DNA of 48,199 nucleotides from an uncultured Eubacteriales bacterium (GCA_900545495.1 UQZJ01000016.1:1-48199), one strand, 5' to 3'; positions 9,817-18,719 are shown, numbered from the stretch's first letter. Notes: generated from the letters alone by a model not told the origin. Numbers and translations are program-made.

Positions 9817-11546
9817 AAAAGCTCGCCCCGTATACAAGGGGCTACCGGTGGTATATCCTGCTGGGCGTATTGTGCTCGGTGGGGGAGGCGGTTCTGGAGC
9901 TGGAGCTGCCCCAGGCCATGAGCGCCATCGTGGACGTGGGCATCGCCAACGGCGACAGGAGCTATATCCTGCTGACGGGGCTGAAGATGCTCCTGATGGC
10001 CATGGCGGCGCTGGCGTGCGGCGTAGGCGCGGCGGTCATGGCGGCAAAGGCGGCCATGGGCTTCGGCGCCAACATCCGGCAGGCGGAGTATGAGCAGGTG
10101 CAGCGGTTTTCCTTCGCCAACATCGAGCATTTCTCCACCGCCAGCCTCATCACCCGTTTGACCAACGATGTGGCGTCGGTGCAGATGACGCTGTTCATGG
10201 GGATGCGCATATGCGTCCGTGCACCGGTGATGCTGGTGACGGCGTTGATCAAGACCATGGAGATCAGCCTCAGCCTCAGTCAGGTGTTTCTGGTGGCCGT
10301 GCCGCTGCTGGCGGTGGCGGTGGTCATCGTCATCCGCTATGTGGGGCCGTTCTTCACGGCGCTGCAAAACGCCACCGACGATCTGAATCTGGTGGTGCAG
10401 GAGAACCTGAACGCCGTCCGCGTGGTGAAATCCTTCGTCCGGGAGGACGAGGAGGAGCAGAAATTCCGCACCCGCAGCGATAAGCTCCGCGACACGGCGG
10501 AGCGGGCCTTCGGCTTCGTGGTGATGTTCATGCCCATCATGATCCTGATCATGGGCGGCACCATCGTGTCCCTTATGTGGCTGGGCGGCCATCAGGTGGC
10601 GGCAGGCACCCTGCTGTCCGGCGATCTGCTGGCGTTCTTCACCTACGCCAGCGAGATCCTGATGGCTCTGATGATGGTGTCCATGGTGCTGATGATCCTG
10701 ACCCGCGCCATCGCCTGCGGCAAGCGTATCGTGGAGGTGCTGGACGAGCAGCCTCAGATCACCGACGCGCAGGCAGACCCGGCGCTGACCGTGGAAAACG
10801 GCGACATCCGCTTTGACCATGTGTACTTCAAGTACCACACCACGGCGGAGGATTGGAACCTGACGGACATCGATCTGCATATTGAAAGTGGTATGACCGT
10901 GGGTATTCTGGGCGGCACCGGCAGCGCCAAGTCCACGCTGGTGAGCATGATCCCCCGGCTGTACGAGGTGGACGAGGGCGCCGTCTATGTGGGAGGCCGC
11001 AACGTAAAGGACTACACCATGGAGGCACTGCGAAGCGGCTGCGCCATGGTGCTGCAAAAGAACACGCTGTTCTCCGGCACCATCCGGGAGAACCTGCGCT
11101 GGGGCCGGGCGGACGCCACCGACGCCGAGATCGAGGAGGCCTGCCGCATGGCCTGCGCCGACGAGTTTATCCAGCGGATGCCCGACGGCTACGATACCTA
11201 TATTGAGCAGGGCGGCACCAATGTGTCCGGCGGTCAGAAGCAGCGGCTGTGCATCGCCCGCGCCATCCTGCGCCGTCCCAAGGTGCTGATCCTGGACGAC
11301 TCCACCAGCGCGGTGGATACCGCCACGGATGCCAAGATCCGCGGCGCGCTGAAGACGGCGCTGCCCGGCGCTACCAAGCTCATCATCGCCCAGCGCATCA
11401 CCTCCGTGATGGACGCGGATATGATCCTGGTGCTGGACGACGGCCGCGTGGTGGGGCAGGGTACCCACGCCCAGCTCATGGAGAGCTGCGAGATCTACCG
11501 CGAGGTCTATGAATCCCAGCAGGAAGGGGTGAGCATTGATGGCTGA
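9810..11546 (+). CDS. Heterodimeric ABC exporter, subunit with degenerate nucleotide site
   Basis: A 578-residue half transporter: six membrane helices in about residues 12-310, then a nucleotide-binding domain. Walker A is GGTGSAKST (368-376), the signature VSGGQ (472-476) is canonical, but the Walker B catalytic Glu is Asp (D496-D497) and the switch His is Gln (AQR, Q528). That is the pattern of the degenerate-site subunit of BmrCD/LmrCD/TM287-288-type exporters, which pump drugs or lipids out of the cell. It overlaps the MarR gene by 7 bases and the partner gene by 8 bases. Substrate not predictable. Confidence 0.92.
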   Translation: MLKKLAPYTRGYRWYILLGVLCSVGEAVLELELPQAMSAIVDVGIANGDRSYILLTGLKMLLMAMAALACGVGAAVMAAKAAMGFGANIRQAEYEQVQRFSFANIEHFSTASLITRLTNDVASVQMTLFMGMRICVRAPVMLVTALIKTMEISLSLSQVFLVAVPLLAVAVVIVIRYVGPFFTALQNATDDLNLVVQENLNAVRVVKSFVREDEEEQKFRTRSDKLRDTAERAFGFVVMFMPIMILIMGGTIVSLMWLGGHQVAAGTLLSGDLLAFFTYASEILMALMMVSMVLMILTRAIACGKRIVEVLDEQPQITDAQADPALTVENGDIRFDHVYFKYHTTAEDWNLTDIDLHIESGMTVGILGGTGSAKSTLVSMIPRLYEVDEGAVYVGGRNVKDYTMEALRSGCAMVLQKNTLFSGTIRENLRWGRADATDAEIEEACRMACADEFIQRMPDGYDTYIEQGGTNVSGGQKQRLCIARAILRRPKVLILDDSTSAVDTATDAKIRGALKTALPGATKLIIAQRITSVMDADMILVLDDGRVVGQGTHAQLMESCEIYREVYESQQEGVSIDG

Positions 11547-13431
11547 TACGAAACGCACCGCATCCGGACGGGGCCCCGGCAGACACGGTCACGGCGGTCA
11601 CGGCTACCAGCGGCCCAAGGACATGAAGGGTACCTTCAAGAAGCTGATGCGCTATGTGGGGCGGTACAAGGGCTCGCTGGTGCTGGTGGCGGTATGCCTC
11701 ATCGTCAGCTCCGTTGCCAGCGTGGCCACCAGCTATATGCTCAAGCCGCTGCTCAACAACTATATCATCCCCGGCGATTTTCCGGGACTTTTCAGGATGC
11801 TGCTGCTGATGGGCGGCCTGTTCGCCCTCAGCTCCCTGTGCTCCTACGCCTATGCCCGCATCATGGTCCATGTGGCACAGAACACGGTGGCGGCGCTGCG
11901 GCAGGATCTGTTCGACCGGCTGCAGGAGCTGCCCATCCGTTACTATGACCGGCACCAGTCCGGCGACCTGATGAGCCGCTTTACCAACGATATCGACACC
12001 GTCTCGGAGATGCTGAACAGCAGCTTCGCCAGCATCATCTCCAACGTGCTGACCTTTGTGGGCACCGTGGTGATGATGATCGTGCTGAACCCGTGGCTGA
12101 CGCTGATCACCTTCCTGTTTCTGGGGCTGATGGCCGTGGTGGTCAAGACCGTCGGCGGCCGCAGCCGCACCAGCTTCCAGCGGCAGCAGGCGGCGCTGGG
12201 CGCTATGAACGGCTATATCGAGGAGATGATCGAGGGGCAGAAGGTCATCAAGGTCTTCAACCACGAGGACGAGGCCATCTCGCGCTTCACCGGCCTTAAC
12301 AACGGCTACCGGGACGCGGCCACCGCGGCGCAGGCCTACGCCGGTATGATGATGCCCGCCATGGGCAACCTCAGCAAGATCAACTACGCCGTCACCTGCT
12401 GCGTCGGCGGCCTGCTGGCCATCGGCGGCGTGTTCGACGTAGGCTCGCTGGGCGCGTACCTGCTGTATGTCAAGCAGGTCAGCCAGCCCGTGGGTCAGAT
12501 CAGCCAACAGATCAACACGCTGCTGGCGGCTGCCGCCGGCGCCGAGCGCATCTTCGCCGTCATGGAGGAGCAGCCGGAGACGGACGAGGGCAAGACTGTC
12601 ATCGTCCGGGTGGAGAAAAACGGCGACACCCTGACGGAGACGGCAGAGCGCACCGGTCACTGGGCGTGGAAAAAGCCGGACGGCACACTGGTGGAGCTGC
12701 GGGGCGACGTGCGGTTCGACCACGTGAGCTTCTCCTACGACGGGGAAAAGACCGTGCTGAACGACGTGTCCCTGTTCGCCAAGCCCGGCCAGAAGATCGC
12801 CTTCGTCGGCTCCACCGGCGCGGGCAAGACCACCATCACCAACCTCATCAACCGCTTTTACGATGTGCAGCAGGGTACCATTACCTATGACGGCATCGAC
12901 GTGAAGGACATCGCCAAGGATTCCCTCCGCCGCTCGCTGGGCATCGTATTGCAGGACACCCACCTGTTCACCGGCACCGTGGCGGACAATATCCGCTACG
13001 GCAAGCTGGACGCTACGGACGAGGAGGTGCGCGCTGCGGCTAAGCTGGCCAACGCCGACGCCTTCATCCGCCACCTGCCCCAGGGCTACGACACCGTCAT
13101 CACTGGCGACGGCGGCAGCCTTAGTCAGGGCGAGCGGCAGCTGCTGGCTATTGCCCGCGCCGCCGTGTCCGACCCGCCGGTGCTGATCCTGGACGAGGCC
13201 ACCAGCTCCATCGACACCCGCACCGAGACGCTGATCGAGCGGGGCATGGACTCCCTCATGGAGGGACGCACGGTGTTCGTCATCGCCCACCGCCTGTCCA
13301 CCGTCCGCAACAGCCGCGCTATTCTGGTGCTGGAGCAGGGCCGCATCATCGAGCGCGGCGACCACGCCGAGCTGCTGGCGCAGCACGGCAAGTACTACCA
13401 GCTCTACACCGGACAGGCGGAGCTGAGCTGA
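11539..13431 (+). CDS. Heterodimeric ABC exporter, catalytic subunit
   Basis: A 630-residue half transporter with a Gly/His-rich cytoplasmic N-terminus (about 1-30), six membrane helices (about 40-335) and an ATPase domain. Walker A GSTGAGKTT (424-432), Walker B LDE with E553 and switch H584 are intact, whereas the signature is LSQGE (528-532) instead of LSGGQ. Together with the partner this gives one consensus site (this Walker pair plus partner VSGGQ) and one degenerate site. An insertion of about 40 residues (roughly 348-388) containing WAWKKPDGTLVEL separates the two domains. ATG at 11539 is preferred over TTG at 11536. Third gene of the MarR operon. Confidence 0.92.
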   Translation: MADTKRTASGRGPGRHGHGGHGYQRPKDMKGTFKKLMRYVGRYKGSLVLVAVCLIVSSVASVATSYMLKPLLNNYIIPGDFPGLFRMLLLMGGLFALSSLCSYAYARIMVHVAQNTVAALRQDLFDRLQELPIRYYDRHQSGDLMSRFTNDIDTVSEMLNSSFASIISNVLTFVGTVVMMIVLNPWLTLITFLFLGLMAVVVKTVGGRSRTSFQRQQAALGAMNGYIEEMIEGQKVIKVFNHEDEAISRFTGLNNGYRDAATAAQAYAGMMMPAMGNLSKINYAVTCCVGGLLAIGGVFDVGSLGAYLLYVKQVSQPVGQISQQINTLLAAAAGAERIFAVMEEQPETDEGKTVIVRVEKNGDTLTETAERTGHWAWKKPDGTLVELRGDVRFDHVSFSYDGEKTVLNDVSLFAKPGQKIAFVGSTGAGKTTITNLINRFYDVQQGTITYDGIDVKDIAKDSLRRSLGIVLQDTHLFTGTVADNIRYGKLDATDEEVRAAAKLANADAFIRHLPQGYDTVITGDGGSLSQGERQLLAIARAAVSDPPVLILDEATSSIDTRTETLIERGMDSLMEGRTVFVIAHRLSTVRNSRAILVLEQGRIIERGDHAELLAQHGKYYQLYTGQAELS

Positions 13432-13472
13432 ATCGTTTTCCCAAAATCAAACATACTAAGGAGGAGCTACCC

Positions 13473-13862
13473 ATGACCGAACAGGTGCTTTGCCAAAAAG
13501 CCATTGCCATGCTGGACATGGCCTACGTCCCCTACTCCCACTTCCCTGTGGGCGCCGCCCTGCTCTGTAAGGACGGCACGGTGTTCACCGGCTGCAACAT
13601 CGAAAACGCCGCCTACGGCGACACCATCTGCGCCGAGCGCACCGCCATCTTCAAGGCCGTCAGCGAGGGACACCGTGACTTTGCCGCCATCGCCATCGCC
13701 GGGCGCAGCGACGACTACTGCGTCCCCTGCGGCTCGTGCCGTCAGGTGATGATGGAGTTTGCCCCCGACCTGACGGTGATCTGCCTGAATAAGAACGGCG
13801 AGAGCCGGAAATTCACCCTAAAGGAGCTGCTGCCCTATGGGTTCGATCACAGCTGGCTATAA
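13473..13862 (+). CDS. cdd: Cytidine deaminase
   Basis: A 129-residue homotetrameric-type enzyme that deaminates cytidine and deoxycytidine to uridine forms in pyrimidine salvage. Zinc ligands and catalytic Glu are visible as C53-A-E55 and P-C86-x-x-C89; the substrate-binding NIENAAYG stretch precedes them. The length is normal for the short class. TAAGGAGG lies 8 bases upstream. It is 41 bases after the ABC operon and may be partly co-transcribed; a hairpin downstream ends the unit. The uridine phosphorylase at 18.7 kb would be the next step in the same salvage route. Confidence 0.95.
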   Translation: MTEQVLCQKAIAMLDMAYVPYSHFPVGAALLCKDGTVFTGCNIENAAYGDTICAERTAIFKAVSEGHRDFAAIAIAGRSDDYCVPCGSCRQVMMEFAPDLTVICLNKNGESRKFTLKELLPYGFDHSWL

Positions 13863-13958
13863 CGGACGCCGGATCTTTTCCGCCAGCTCATCTTGACCAC
13901 CGAATATTTCCACCCTGAAAATTTTCCCGATATTTTGCCCTCTGCGGGAACAAAACGG

Positions 13959-13997
13959 AGCGCGGCTGCGTCTTATCCTCAGCCGCGCTTCTTTTCC
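13959..13997 (+). terminator. Rho-independent terminator after cdd
   Basis: A 10-bp stem AGCGCGGCTG/CAGCCGCGCT with an 11-base loop, followed by a T-rich tail (TTCTTTTCC). Confidence 0.7.
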
Positions 13998-14032
13998 CTG
14001 CGCGGGACATTCAAATTTTGGAGGACATTTCC

Positions 14033-14593
14033 ATGAAAAAGATCGTATCCCTTGTGCTGGCAGCCCTGCTGGTGCTGAGTCTGGCCGCCTGCGGCGACAA
14101 GAATAACGCCGGCGACGGAGACAAGCCCGCAAAGCCCACCAGCGCCCTGAACATACTGGAGACGGTATGGAACACCTACGGTGAGGACGAGAAGTTTGCC
14201 GTCGTCGGCGGTGATTTCTCCGAGGCCAACACCCGCGAGGACGCTCCCGGCGTCTTTGACCTGAAGGATCGTGCGCTGGTGGACAGCGAGCTGGGTCTGC
14301 CGGAGACCGCCGCGGTGGACGAGGCCGCGTCCCTTGTCCACATGATGAACGCCAACACCTTCACCGCCGCTGCCTACCACGCCACCGGCGACACCGCTGA
14401 GCTGGCACAGCAGCTGCGTGACAACATCATGCAGCGTCAGTGGATGTGCGGCTTCCCCGACAAGCTGGTCGTGGCCGAGGTGGGCGAGTATGTGGTCACC
14501 GTCTTCGGTGCGGATGAGCTGGTGGACACCTTCATGACCCACCTGAACGGCATCTACGGCGTCAGCGCCACCTACGACGAGGCCATTCTGTGA
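14033..14593 (+). CDS. Putative lipoprotein, possibly DUF4358-like
   Basis: A 186-residue protein with a lipoprotein signal peptide: MKK, a hydrophobic core, and lipobox SLAAC with Cys at 20. A charged Asp/Gly/Lys linker follows, then an alpha/beta domain with ETVWNTYGEDEKFAVVGGD, HMMNANTFTAAAYH and VVAEVGEYVVTVFGADELVD. The arrangement next to a DHHW/AlgX-like protein resembles DUF4358 lipoproteins of Clostridia that occur beside O-acetylation genes; this family link is tentative. GGAGGACATTTCC precedes the ATG. Its stop overlaps the next gene's GTG, so the two are coupled and the lipoprotein may work with that protein outside the membrane. Confidence 0.7.
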   Translation: MKKIVSLVLAALLVLSLAACGDKNNAGDGDKPAKPTSALNILETVWNTYGEDEKFAVVGGDFSEANTREDAPGVFDLKDRALVDSELGLPETAAVDEAASLVHMMNANTFTAAAYHATGDTAELAQQLRDNIMQRQWMCGFPDKLVVAEVGEYVVTVFGADELVDTFMTHLNGIYGVSATYDEAIL

Positions 14594-15528
14594 CGCGGAG
14601 GATGGTGCAGCGGGGCGCGTTCCTGCTGATGGCGGCGGCGCTGGTACTGGGGATATCCCGTATCCCCGCGCCTGCGCCTGCGCCGGAGCCGCCCGCGCCG
14701 GACGACGTGGTGTACGTCTACAACGGCTACGCCGCCAAGACGGACGCGGCGTTTGATACGGATTCGCTGGATCGCGCCGCCTATCGCTTCCAGCATCTGC
14801 ACGACCTGTACTTCGCCGGGCGCACCGTCTATCTGGCGGTGGTGCCGGACAAGGCGCAGTTCACCGTGCCGCCGGAGGGCTACACCCCCGCCGGCGCGGC
14901 GGAGACGGCGGACTACCTGTGCGGCGCGCTGGACTTTTTGGCGCCGGTGGATATCGCCGCCGGTCTGACGCTGGCGGACTACTACCGCACTGACCCCCAC
15001 TGGCGGCAGGAGCAGCTGCATCCCACGGCGGACGCCTTGCTGACCGCCATGGGCGCGCCGGTGTCCGGCACGCGGGACGAGACGCTGTGCGCGCTGGAGG
15101 GGGCGTTTCACGGCAGCTACTGGGGAAAGACCGAGGAGCCGCTGGAGCCGGACACCCTGTCCTATCTGACCTCCCCTGTGCTGGAGGGCTGCACCGTCCA
15201 TAACTACGAGACGGACACCGACGGCGGCGTGTACGATTTCACCGCCGCGCAGGACGCGCCCTATGACCTGTTCCTGTCCGGCAGCCGCTCCCTGCTGCGT
15301 ATCGACAACCCCAACGCCCTGTCGGACAGGACGCTGGTGGTGTTCCGGGACTCCTTCGGCAGCAGCATCATCCCGCTGCTGGCGGAGAGCTACCGCACGG
15401 TGTACGCCGTGGATATCCGGTATCTGGCGTCCGACCGGCTGGGGCGCGTCGTGGACTTTCCCGACGACGCGGATGTGCTGCTTTTATACAGCGCCACCGT
15501 CCTGCAAAACAGCATCACCCTGAAGTGA
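14590..15528 (+). CDS. DHHW/AlgX-like extracellular SGNH protein
   Basis: A 312-residue protein with an N-terminal membrane anchor (about 8-23), a Pro/Ala-rich spacer and an AlgJ/AlgX-like SGNH domain. The family's TDPHW (Asp135/His137) and the downstream FRDSFGSSI block with candidate nucleophile Ser255 are both present. Relatives carry acetyl groups to exported polysaccharides together with an MBOAT acyltransferase, which is not in this window. GTG at 14590 overlaps the previous stop; ATG at 14602 is an alternative with GGAGG too close to it. The likely role is O-acetylation or esterase work on cell-surface glycans, inferred from the motifs only. Confidence 0.75.
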   Translation: MTRRMVQRGAFLLMAAALVLGISRIPAPAPAPEPPAPDDVVYVYNGYAAKTDAAFDTDSLDRAAYRFQHLHDLYFAGRTVYLAVVPDKAQFTVPPEGYTPAGAAETADYLCGALDFLAPVDIAAGLTLADYYRTDPHWRQEQLHPTADALLTAMGAPVSGTRDETLCALEGAFHGSYWGKTEEPLEPDTLSYLTSPVLEGCTVHNYETDTDGGVYDFTAAQDAPYDLFLSGSRSLLRIDNPNALSDRTLVVFRDSFGSSIIPLLAESYRTVYAVDIRYLASDRLGRVVDFPDDADVLLLYSATVLQNSITLK

Positions 15529-15575
15529 CCGGCGGCATAGGCTGGTATGGACACCTTATGAGGAGGCCGTGCCGC

Positions 15576-15803
15576 ATGACGCAAACACTGGCGCAGCTGT
15601 TACCCGGTGAGAGCGGCCGCGTGGCCGCTCTGGACTTTCCGTCCCGGAAAGCCCGCCGCATGGAGGATCTGGGCTTTCTCCCCGGGCAGCGGGTCACCGC
15701 GCTGCACACCGCACCCTTTGGCGGGATTGTCGCCTATCAGGTGCTGGACACCGTGATCGCCCTGCGGGACACCGATGCCCGCCGCATCACGCTGCAAACG
15801 TAA
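15576..15803 (+). CDS. feoA: Ferrous iron transport protein A
   Basis: A 75-residue SH3-like cytoplasmic protein. LAQLLPGESGRV, the RRMEDLGFLPGQRVTALHTAPFGG core and a final VIALRDTDARRI strand match FeoA, which assists FeoB in Fe(II) uptake. The ATG at 15576 has AGGAGG 9 bases upstream; the open frame begins earlier at 15525 without family-like sequence. It stands downstream of the DHHW gene rather than beside feoB. A terminator follows directly. Confidence 0.9.
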   Translation: MTQTLAQLLPGESGRVAALDFPSRKARRMEDLGFLPGQRVTALHTAPFGGIVAYQVLDTVIALRDTDARRITLQT

Positions 15804-15842
15804 AAAGATGACGCTCCGCCTGTGCGGAACGTCATCTTTTTT
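15802..15842. terminator. Bidirectional terminator between feoA and the COG0523 pair
   Basis: AAAAAGATGACG ... CGTCATCTTTTTT with an inner TCCGC/GCGGA stem; A-run left and T-run right serve both converging genes. Confidence 0.88.
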
Positions 15843-15862
15843 ATGTTATTGCCGATGTGTCC

Positions 15863-16792
15863 TCAGAAGGACACCACCTCGTTGGCGGGCTTGGCGGCGG
15901 CGGTCACGCTGCTGACATACAGCACGGGGCCCTCGCCCTGATAGGCGTCGCAGCTCTCCTTCTTCACGGTGGCGTGGATCTCCACCCACTCCTTGTCCTT
16001 GAAGCGCTCCAGCCCCTCGCCCCGGCAGACCAGCGCCAGGAACTGCATATCCTTGTCGCAGCAGACCATGGCGAAGCGGCCGGGACAGTGAACGCCCTTG
16101 AACTTCTTGGAGTGGCACATGATGGCCTTGAAGGACACCTCCACCCCCTCGTAGCGGTCGGGGTTGTCCATCATGTCCACATACCAGATGCCGTAGTCGT
16201 CGTCCGGCACGTCCAGCTTGCCGCCGGACAGGTCGAAGGGGGACATCTCCGGCGTCACATACTCCTCGCTGGTGCCGTCGGTGTTCTCCAGATAGATATC
16301 GGCGCGGCGGTTCACCATCCGCAGGTTGCGGCTGCGCAGCTGGGCCCGGAGCTGCTCGTTGCAGCGGTTGAAGATCAGCAGGTCGGCGTTGGAGATCTTC
16401 TCCATCATCAGCTGCCCCATGTTCCGCACATACGGCTCAAAGGTGTTGGCGTCCACCAGACACATGATCTGATACAGGATCCAGTTGGCGGGCAGCCCCT
16501 CCCGGTACAGCGGCTCGATCTGCCACATGCCGTTGAACTCGATGATGACCTGCTTGGGGCGATACTGCTTTTCCAGCTTCTTGAAAAGCTCCGGCGTCAT
16601 CTGCTCCGGCTCGTCGATGGTGTAGGTGAACACGTTGCCCAGCACCTTGGGGTCGTAGGCCGTTTCGCCCTCCTCGCAGCACAGCAGCAGCGTCCGATCC
16701 TCGGCGGCGAAGCCGTCCTGCAAAATGCCATTGATGAAGCTGGTCTTGCCGGCGTCCAGAAAACCGGCGATGAGGTAAACAGGAATATCCAT
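15863..16792 (-). CDS. COG0523-like GTPase without the CxCC motif
   Basis: A 309-residue CobW/P47K-type protein. The P-loop is GFLDAGKTS (10-18), the NTP-binding domain includes FNRC and a long C-terminal part with VPDDDYGIWYVDMMDNPDRYEG. The metal-binding GCxCC loop expected after switch I is missing; instead there is LLLCCEEGETAY. The start at 16792 gives a normal N-terminus; the open frame further upstream runs into the neighbour. It lies 17 bases downstream of the His-rich COG0523 gene in the same operon, and may partner it, for instance delivering a metal to a target, but the target is unknown. Confidence 0.8.
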   Translation of the reverse strand: MDIPVYLIAGFLDAGKTSFINGILQDGFAAEDRTLLLCCEEGETAYDPKVLGNVFTYTIDEPEQMTPELFKKLEKQYRPKQVIIEFNGMWQIEPLYREGLPANWILYQIMCLVDANTFEPYVRNMGQLMMEKISNADLLIFNRCNEQLRAQLRSRNLRMVNRRADIYLENTDGTSEEYVTPEMSPFDLSGGKLDVPDDDYGIWYVDMMDNPDRYEGVEVSFKAIMCHSKKFKGVHCPGRFAMVCCDKDMQFLALVCRGEGLERFKDKEWVEIHATVKKESCDAYQGEGPVLYVSSVTAAAKPANEVVSF

Positions 16793-16809
16793 ACGGTGTA
16801 CCTCGCGTC

Positions 16810-17970
16810 TTACAGGCCGAACAGCGCGGCCAGCTTGTCCTCCTTCAGCTGGGAGCCGATGACGCACAGGCGGCCGGTGTAGTCGGCGGCGCCGAAGCGG
16901 ATCTGATGCTCCTCCGGCACGAAGTCGAAGTGCAGCCACTTGCCGTCCTCGCTGTGGACGATGCCCTTGGCGCGGAGGATCGCGCCGTAGTCGCCGCTGT
17001 CCAGCGCGGTGAGGATGGTCTCCAGCTCGCTTTCGGTGAATACCTTCACCGTCTCCACGCCCCAGCTGGTGAACACCTCGTCAGCGTGATGGTGGTGATG
17101 GTGGCAGCTGCAATGGGGATCGTCGCACTCCTCACCGTCGTGGTGATGATGCTCATGCTCGTGATCGTGGCAATGCTCGTCATGGTCATGGTCGTGATCG
17201 TGGCAATGCTCGTCCTCGTCATGGTCATGATGGCAGTGGTCATGCTCCTCGTGGTCATGGTGGCAGCCGTGGTCGTGGTCATCCTCATCATGGTCATGGT
17301 GATGATGGTGATGCTCCGCCTCGTCCGCCGCGTGCTCGGCCTGCATCCGCGCCAGCAGCTCATCGGCCAGCGACACCTTCTCGATGGCGCTGAGGATGGT
17401 CTTGCCGTCCAGCTCGTCCCACGGCGTGGTGAGGATGGCGGCGTTGGGATTTTTCTCCCGCAGCAGGGCCACGGCAGCCTCCAGCTTCTCCTGATTCAGC
17501 TTCTGGGTGCGGGAGAGGATGATGGTGCCGGCGGATTCGATCTGGTTGTTGTAGAACTCACCGAAGTTCTTCATGTAGACCTTCACCTTGGTGGCGTCGG
17601 CCACGGTGACGAAGCTGTTGAGCTTCATATCCGGCACGTCCTTGACGGTGTTCTCCACCGCCACGATCACGTCGCTGAGCTTGCCCACGCCGGAGGGCTC
17701 GATGAGGATGCGATCGGGGGCGAACTGCTGATGCACGTCCTTCAGCGCCTTGTTGAAGTCGCCCACCAGCGAGCAGCAGATGCAGCCGGAGGACATCTCG
17801 CTGATCTGGACGCCGGACTCCTTCAGAAAGCCGCCGTCGATGCTGATCTCGCCGAATTCATTTTCGATGAGCACCAGCTTCTCGCCCTGAAAGGCCTCCG
17901 CCAGCAGCTTCTTGATGAGCGTGGTCTTGCCTGCGCCCAGAAAGCCGGATACGATATCGATCTTTGTCAT
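16810..17970 (-). CDS. COG0523 GTPase (CobW/zinc chaperone-like) with His-rich insert
   Basis: A 386-residue metal chaperone-type GTPase. P-loop GFLGAGKTT (9-17), the metal-binding CICC motif at 63-66, Walker B-like ILIEPSGVG and the C-terminal CobW domain (TVKVFTESELETILTALDSGDYGAILRAKG) are all present. Between the two domains, about residues 206-300, is a run dominated by His, Asp, Glu and Cys with short HDHD/HCHD repeats that should bind several Zn, Ni or Co ions. Such proteins hydrolyse GTP to hand metal to client enzymes, often in zinc starvation. AAGAAGG precedes the ATG at 17970. No clear Zur box was recognised. Confidence 0.88.
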   Translation of the reverse strand: MTKIDIVSGFLGAGKTTLIKKLLAEAFQGEKLVLIENEFGEISIDGGFLKESGVQISEMSSGCICCSLVGDFNKALKDVHQQFAPDRILIEPSGVGKLSDVIVAVENTVKDVPDMKLNSFVTVADATKVKVYMKNFGEFYNNQIESAGTIILSRTQKLNQEKLEAAVALLREKNPNAAILTTPWDELDGKTILSAIEKVSLADELLARMQAEHAADEAEHHHHHHDHDEDDHDHGCHHDHEEHDHCHHDHDEDEHCHDHDHDHDEHCHDHEHEHHHHDGEECDDPHCSCHHHHHHADEVFTSWGVETVKVFTESELETILTALDSGDYGAILRAKGIVHSEDGKWLHFDFVPEEHQIRFGAADYTGRLCVIGSQLKEDKLAALFGL

Positions 17971-18053
17971 AGTAAAACCTTCTTTTCTCTGCCGCCTGCG
18001 GCGGCACATAATCTTTCTCTCATATCATATCCTTTTTTTTCGAAAATGCAAGT

Positions 18054-18084
18054 GGGCGCAGGGAAAAACTGTCTCCCTGCGCCC
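18054..18084 (-). terminator. Hairpin after the small lipoprotein gene
   Basis: An 11-bp perfect stem GGGCGCAGGGA/TCCCTGCGCCC with a 9-base loop, 21 bases past the stop of the leftward lipoprotein gene. The T-run is weak, so termination may be partial. Confidence 0.55.
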
Positions 18085-18104
18085 CATAGCGGCGTATGTG
18101 TCCG

Positions 18105-18479
18105 CTACCAGCTGGTGTTTTCCCCGTCGTTGAGAAAGCCGTCGCTGTCGTGGACATAGCCGTTTTCCAGCATCTGCCGGAAGGTGGCGGTGCTGTCTGC
18201 GCCGCGCCGCAGGGTACGGCGTCCCATGCGGCCCTCCGTCTGCGTGCCGGGCAGCGTATCCTCCCCATTCTGCCGGTTTTCTCCGGCGCCGGGCTGGGTG
18301 GGCGTGTCGGTGCCGTTCTGCCAGCTGCCGCCGCTGCCGTTATCCTGCGGGGCGTTCTGGCTCTGGTTGGTATCGGGACGGCTGGGACTGCCGCCGTTGT
18401 TCCGGTCATCGTCCTTGCCGCAGGCCGTCAGCACCAATGCCAGTGCCAGCACCGCGAGGATCGCGGAAAATCGTCTCAT
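18105..18479 (-). CDS. Small hypothetical lipoprotein
   Basis: A 124-residue protein with a lipoprotein signal (MRR, hydrophobic core, LTAC with Cys20) followed by a low-complexity Asn/Gly/Ser/Pro/Gln linker up to about 80 and a short C-terminal segment ATFRQMLENGYVHDSDGFLND. GGGAGG lies 10 bases before the ATG. No family recognised; likely tethered to the outer face of the membrane. It is followed by a hairpin and then the COG0523 operon on the same strand. Confidence 0.7.
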   Translation of the reverse strand: MRRFSAILAVLALALVLTACGKDDDRNNGGSPSRPDTNQSQNAPQDNGSGGSWQNGTDTPTQPGAGENRQNGEDTLPGTQTEGRMGRRTLRRGADSTATFRQMLENGYVHDSDGFLNDGENTSW

Positions 18480-18603
18480 GATGCAAAAACCTCCCTTGCT
18501 CGTTGTGCGCGTTGCGCCGCAGTTAGTATCCGTCTGCGGCGGCGTTCATAGCCGTGAGGAATACTGGCGGAATGTGCATTTTTTGGCTTTTGCCGCAGAA
18601 ACG

Positions 18604-18632
18604 TTGCCTTTTGCACCTGCGTATGGTACAAT
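18604..18632 (+). promoter_or_regulatory. Promoter of the uridine phosphorylase gene
   Basis: -35 TTGCCT (18604-18609), 17-bp spacer, -10 TACAAT (18627-18632). Confidence 0.65.
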
Positions 18633-18719
18633 ACTCATTCAAAGATACGCAAAAACGATTACGAAACGTAATGTATGCGGCGGATATGACCGACCGTATA
18701 GCTGACAGGAGGTCAAATC

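Noticed and set aside
16906..18159. A rightward frame rich in Val/Met/Ile that looks like a membrane protein across the COG0523 gene.
   Set aside because: It is the complement of the His/Asp repeat codons of the COG0523 GTPase (cat/gac read as atg/gtc) and has no support of its own.
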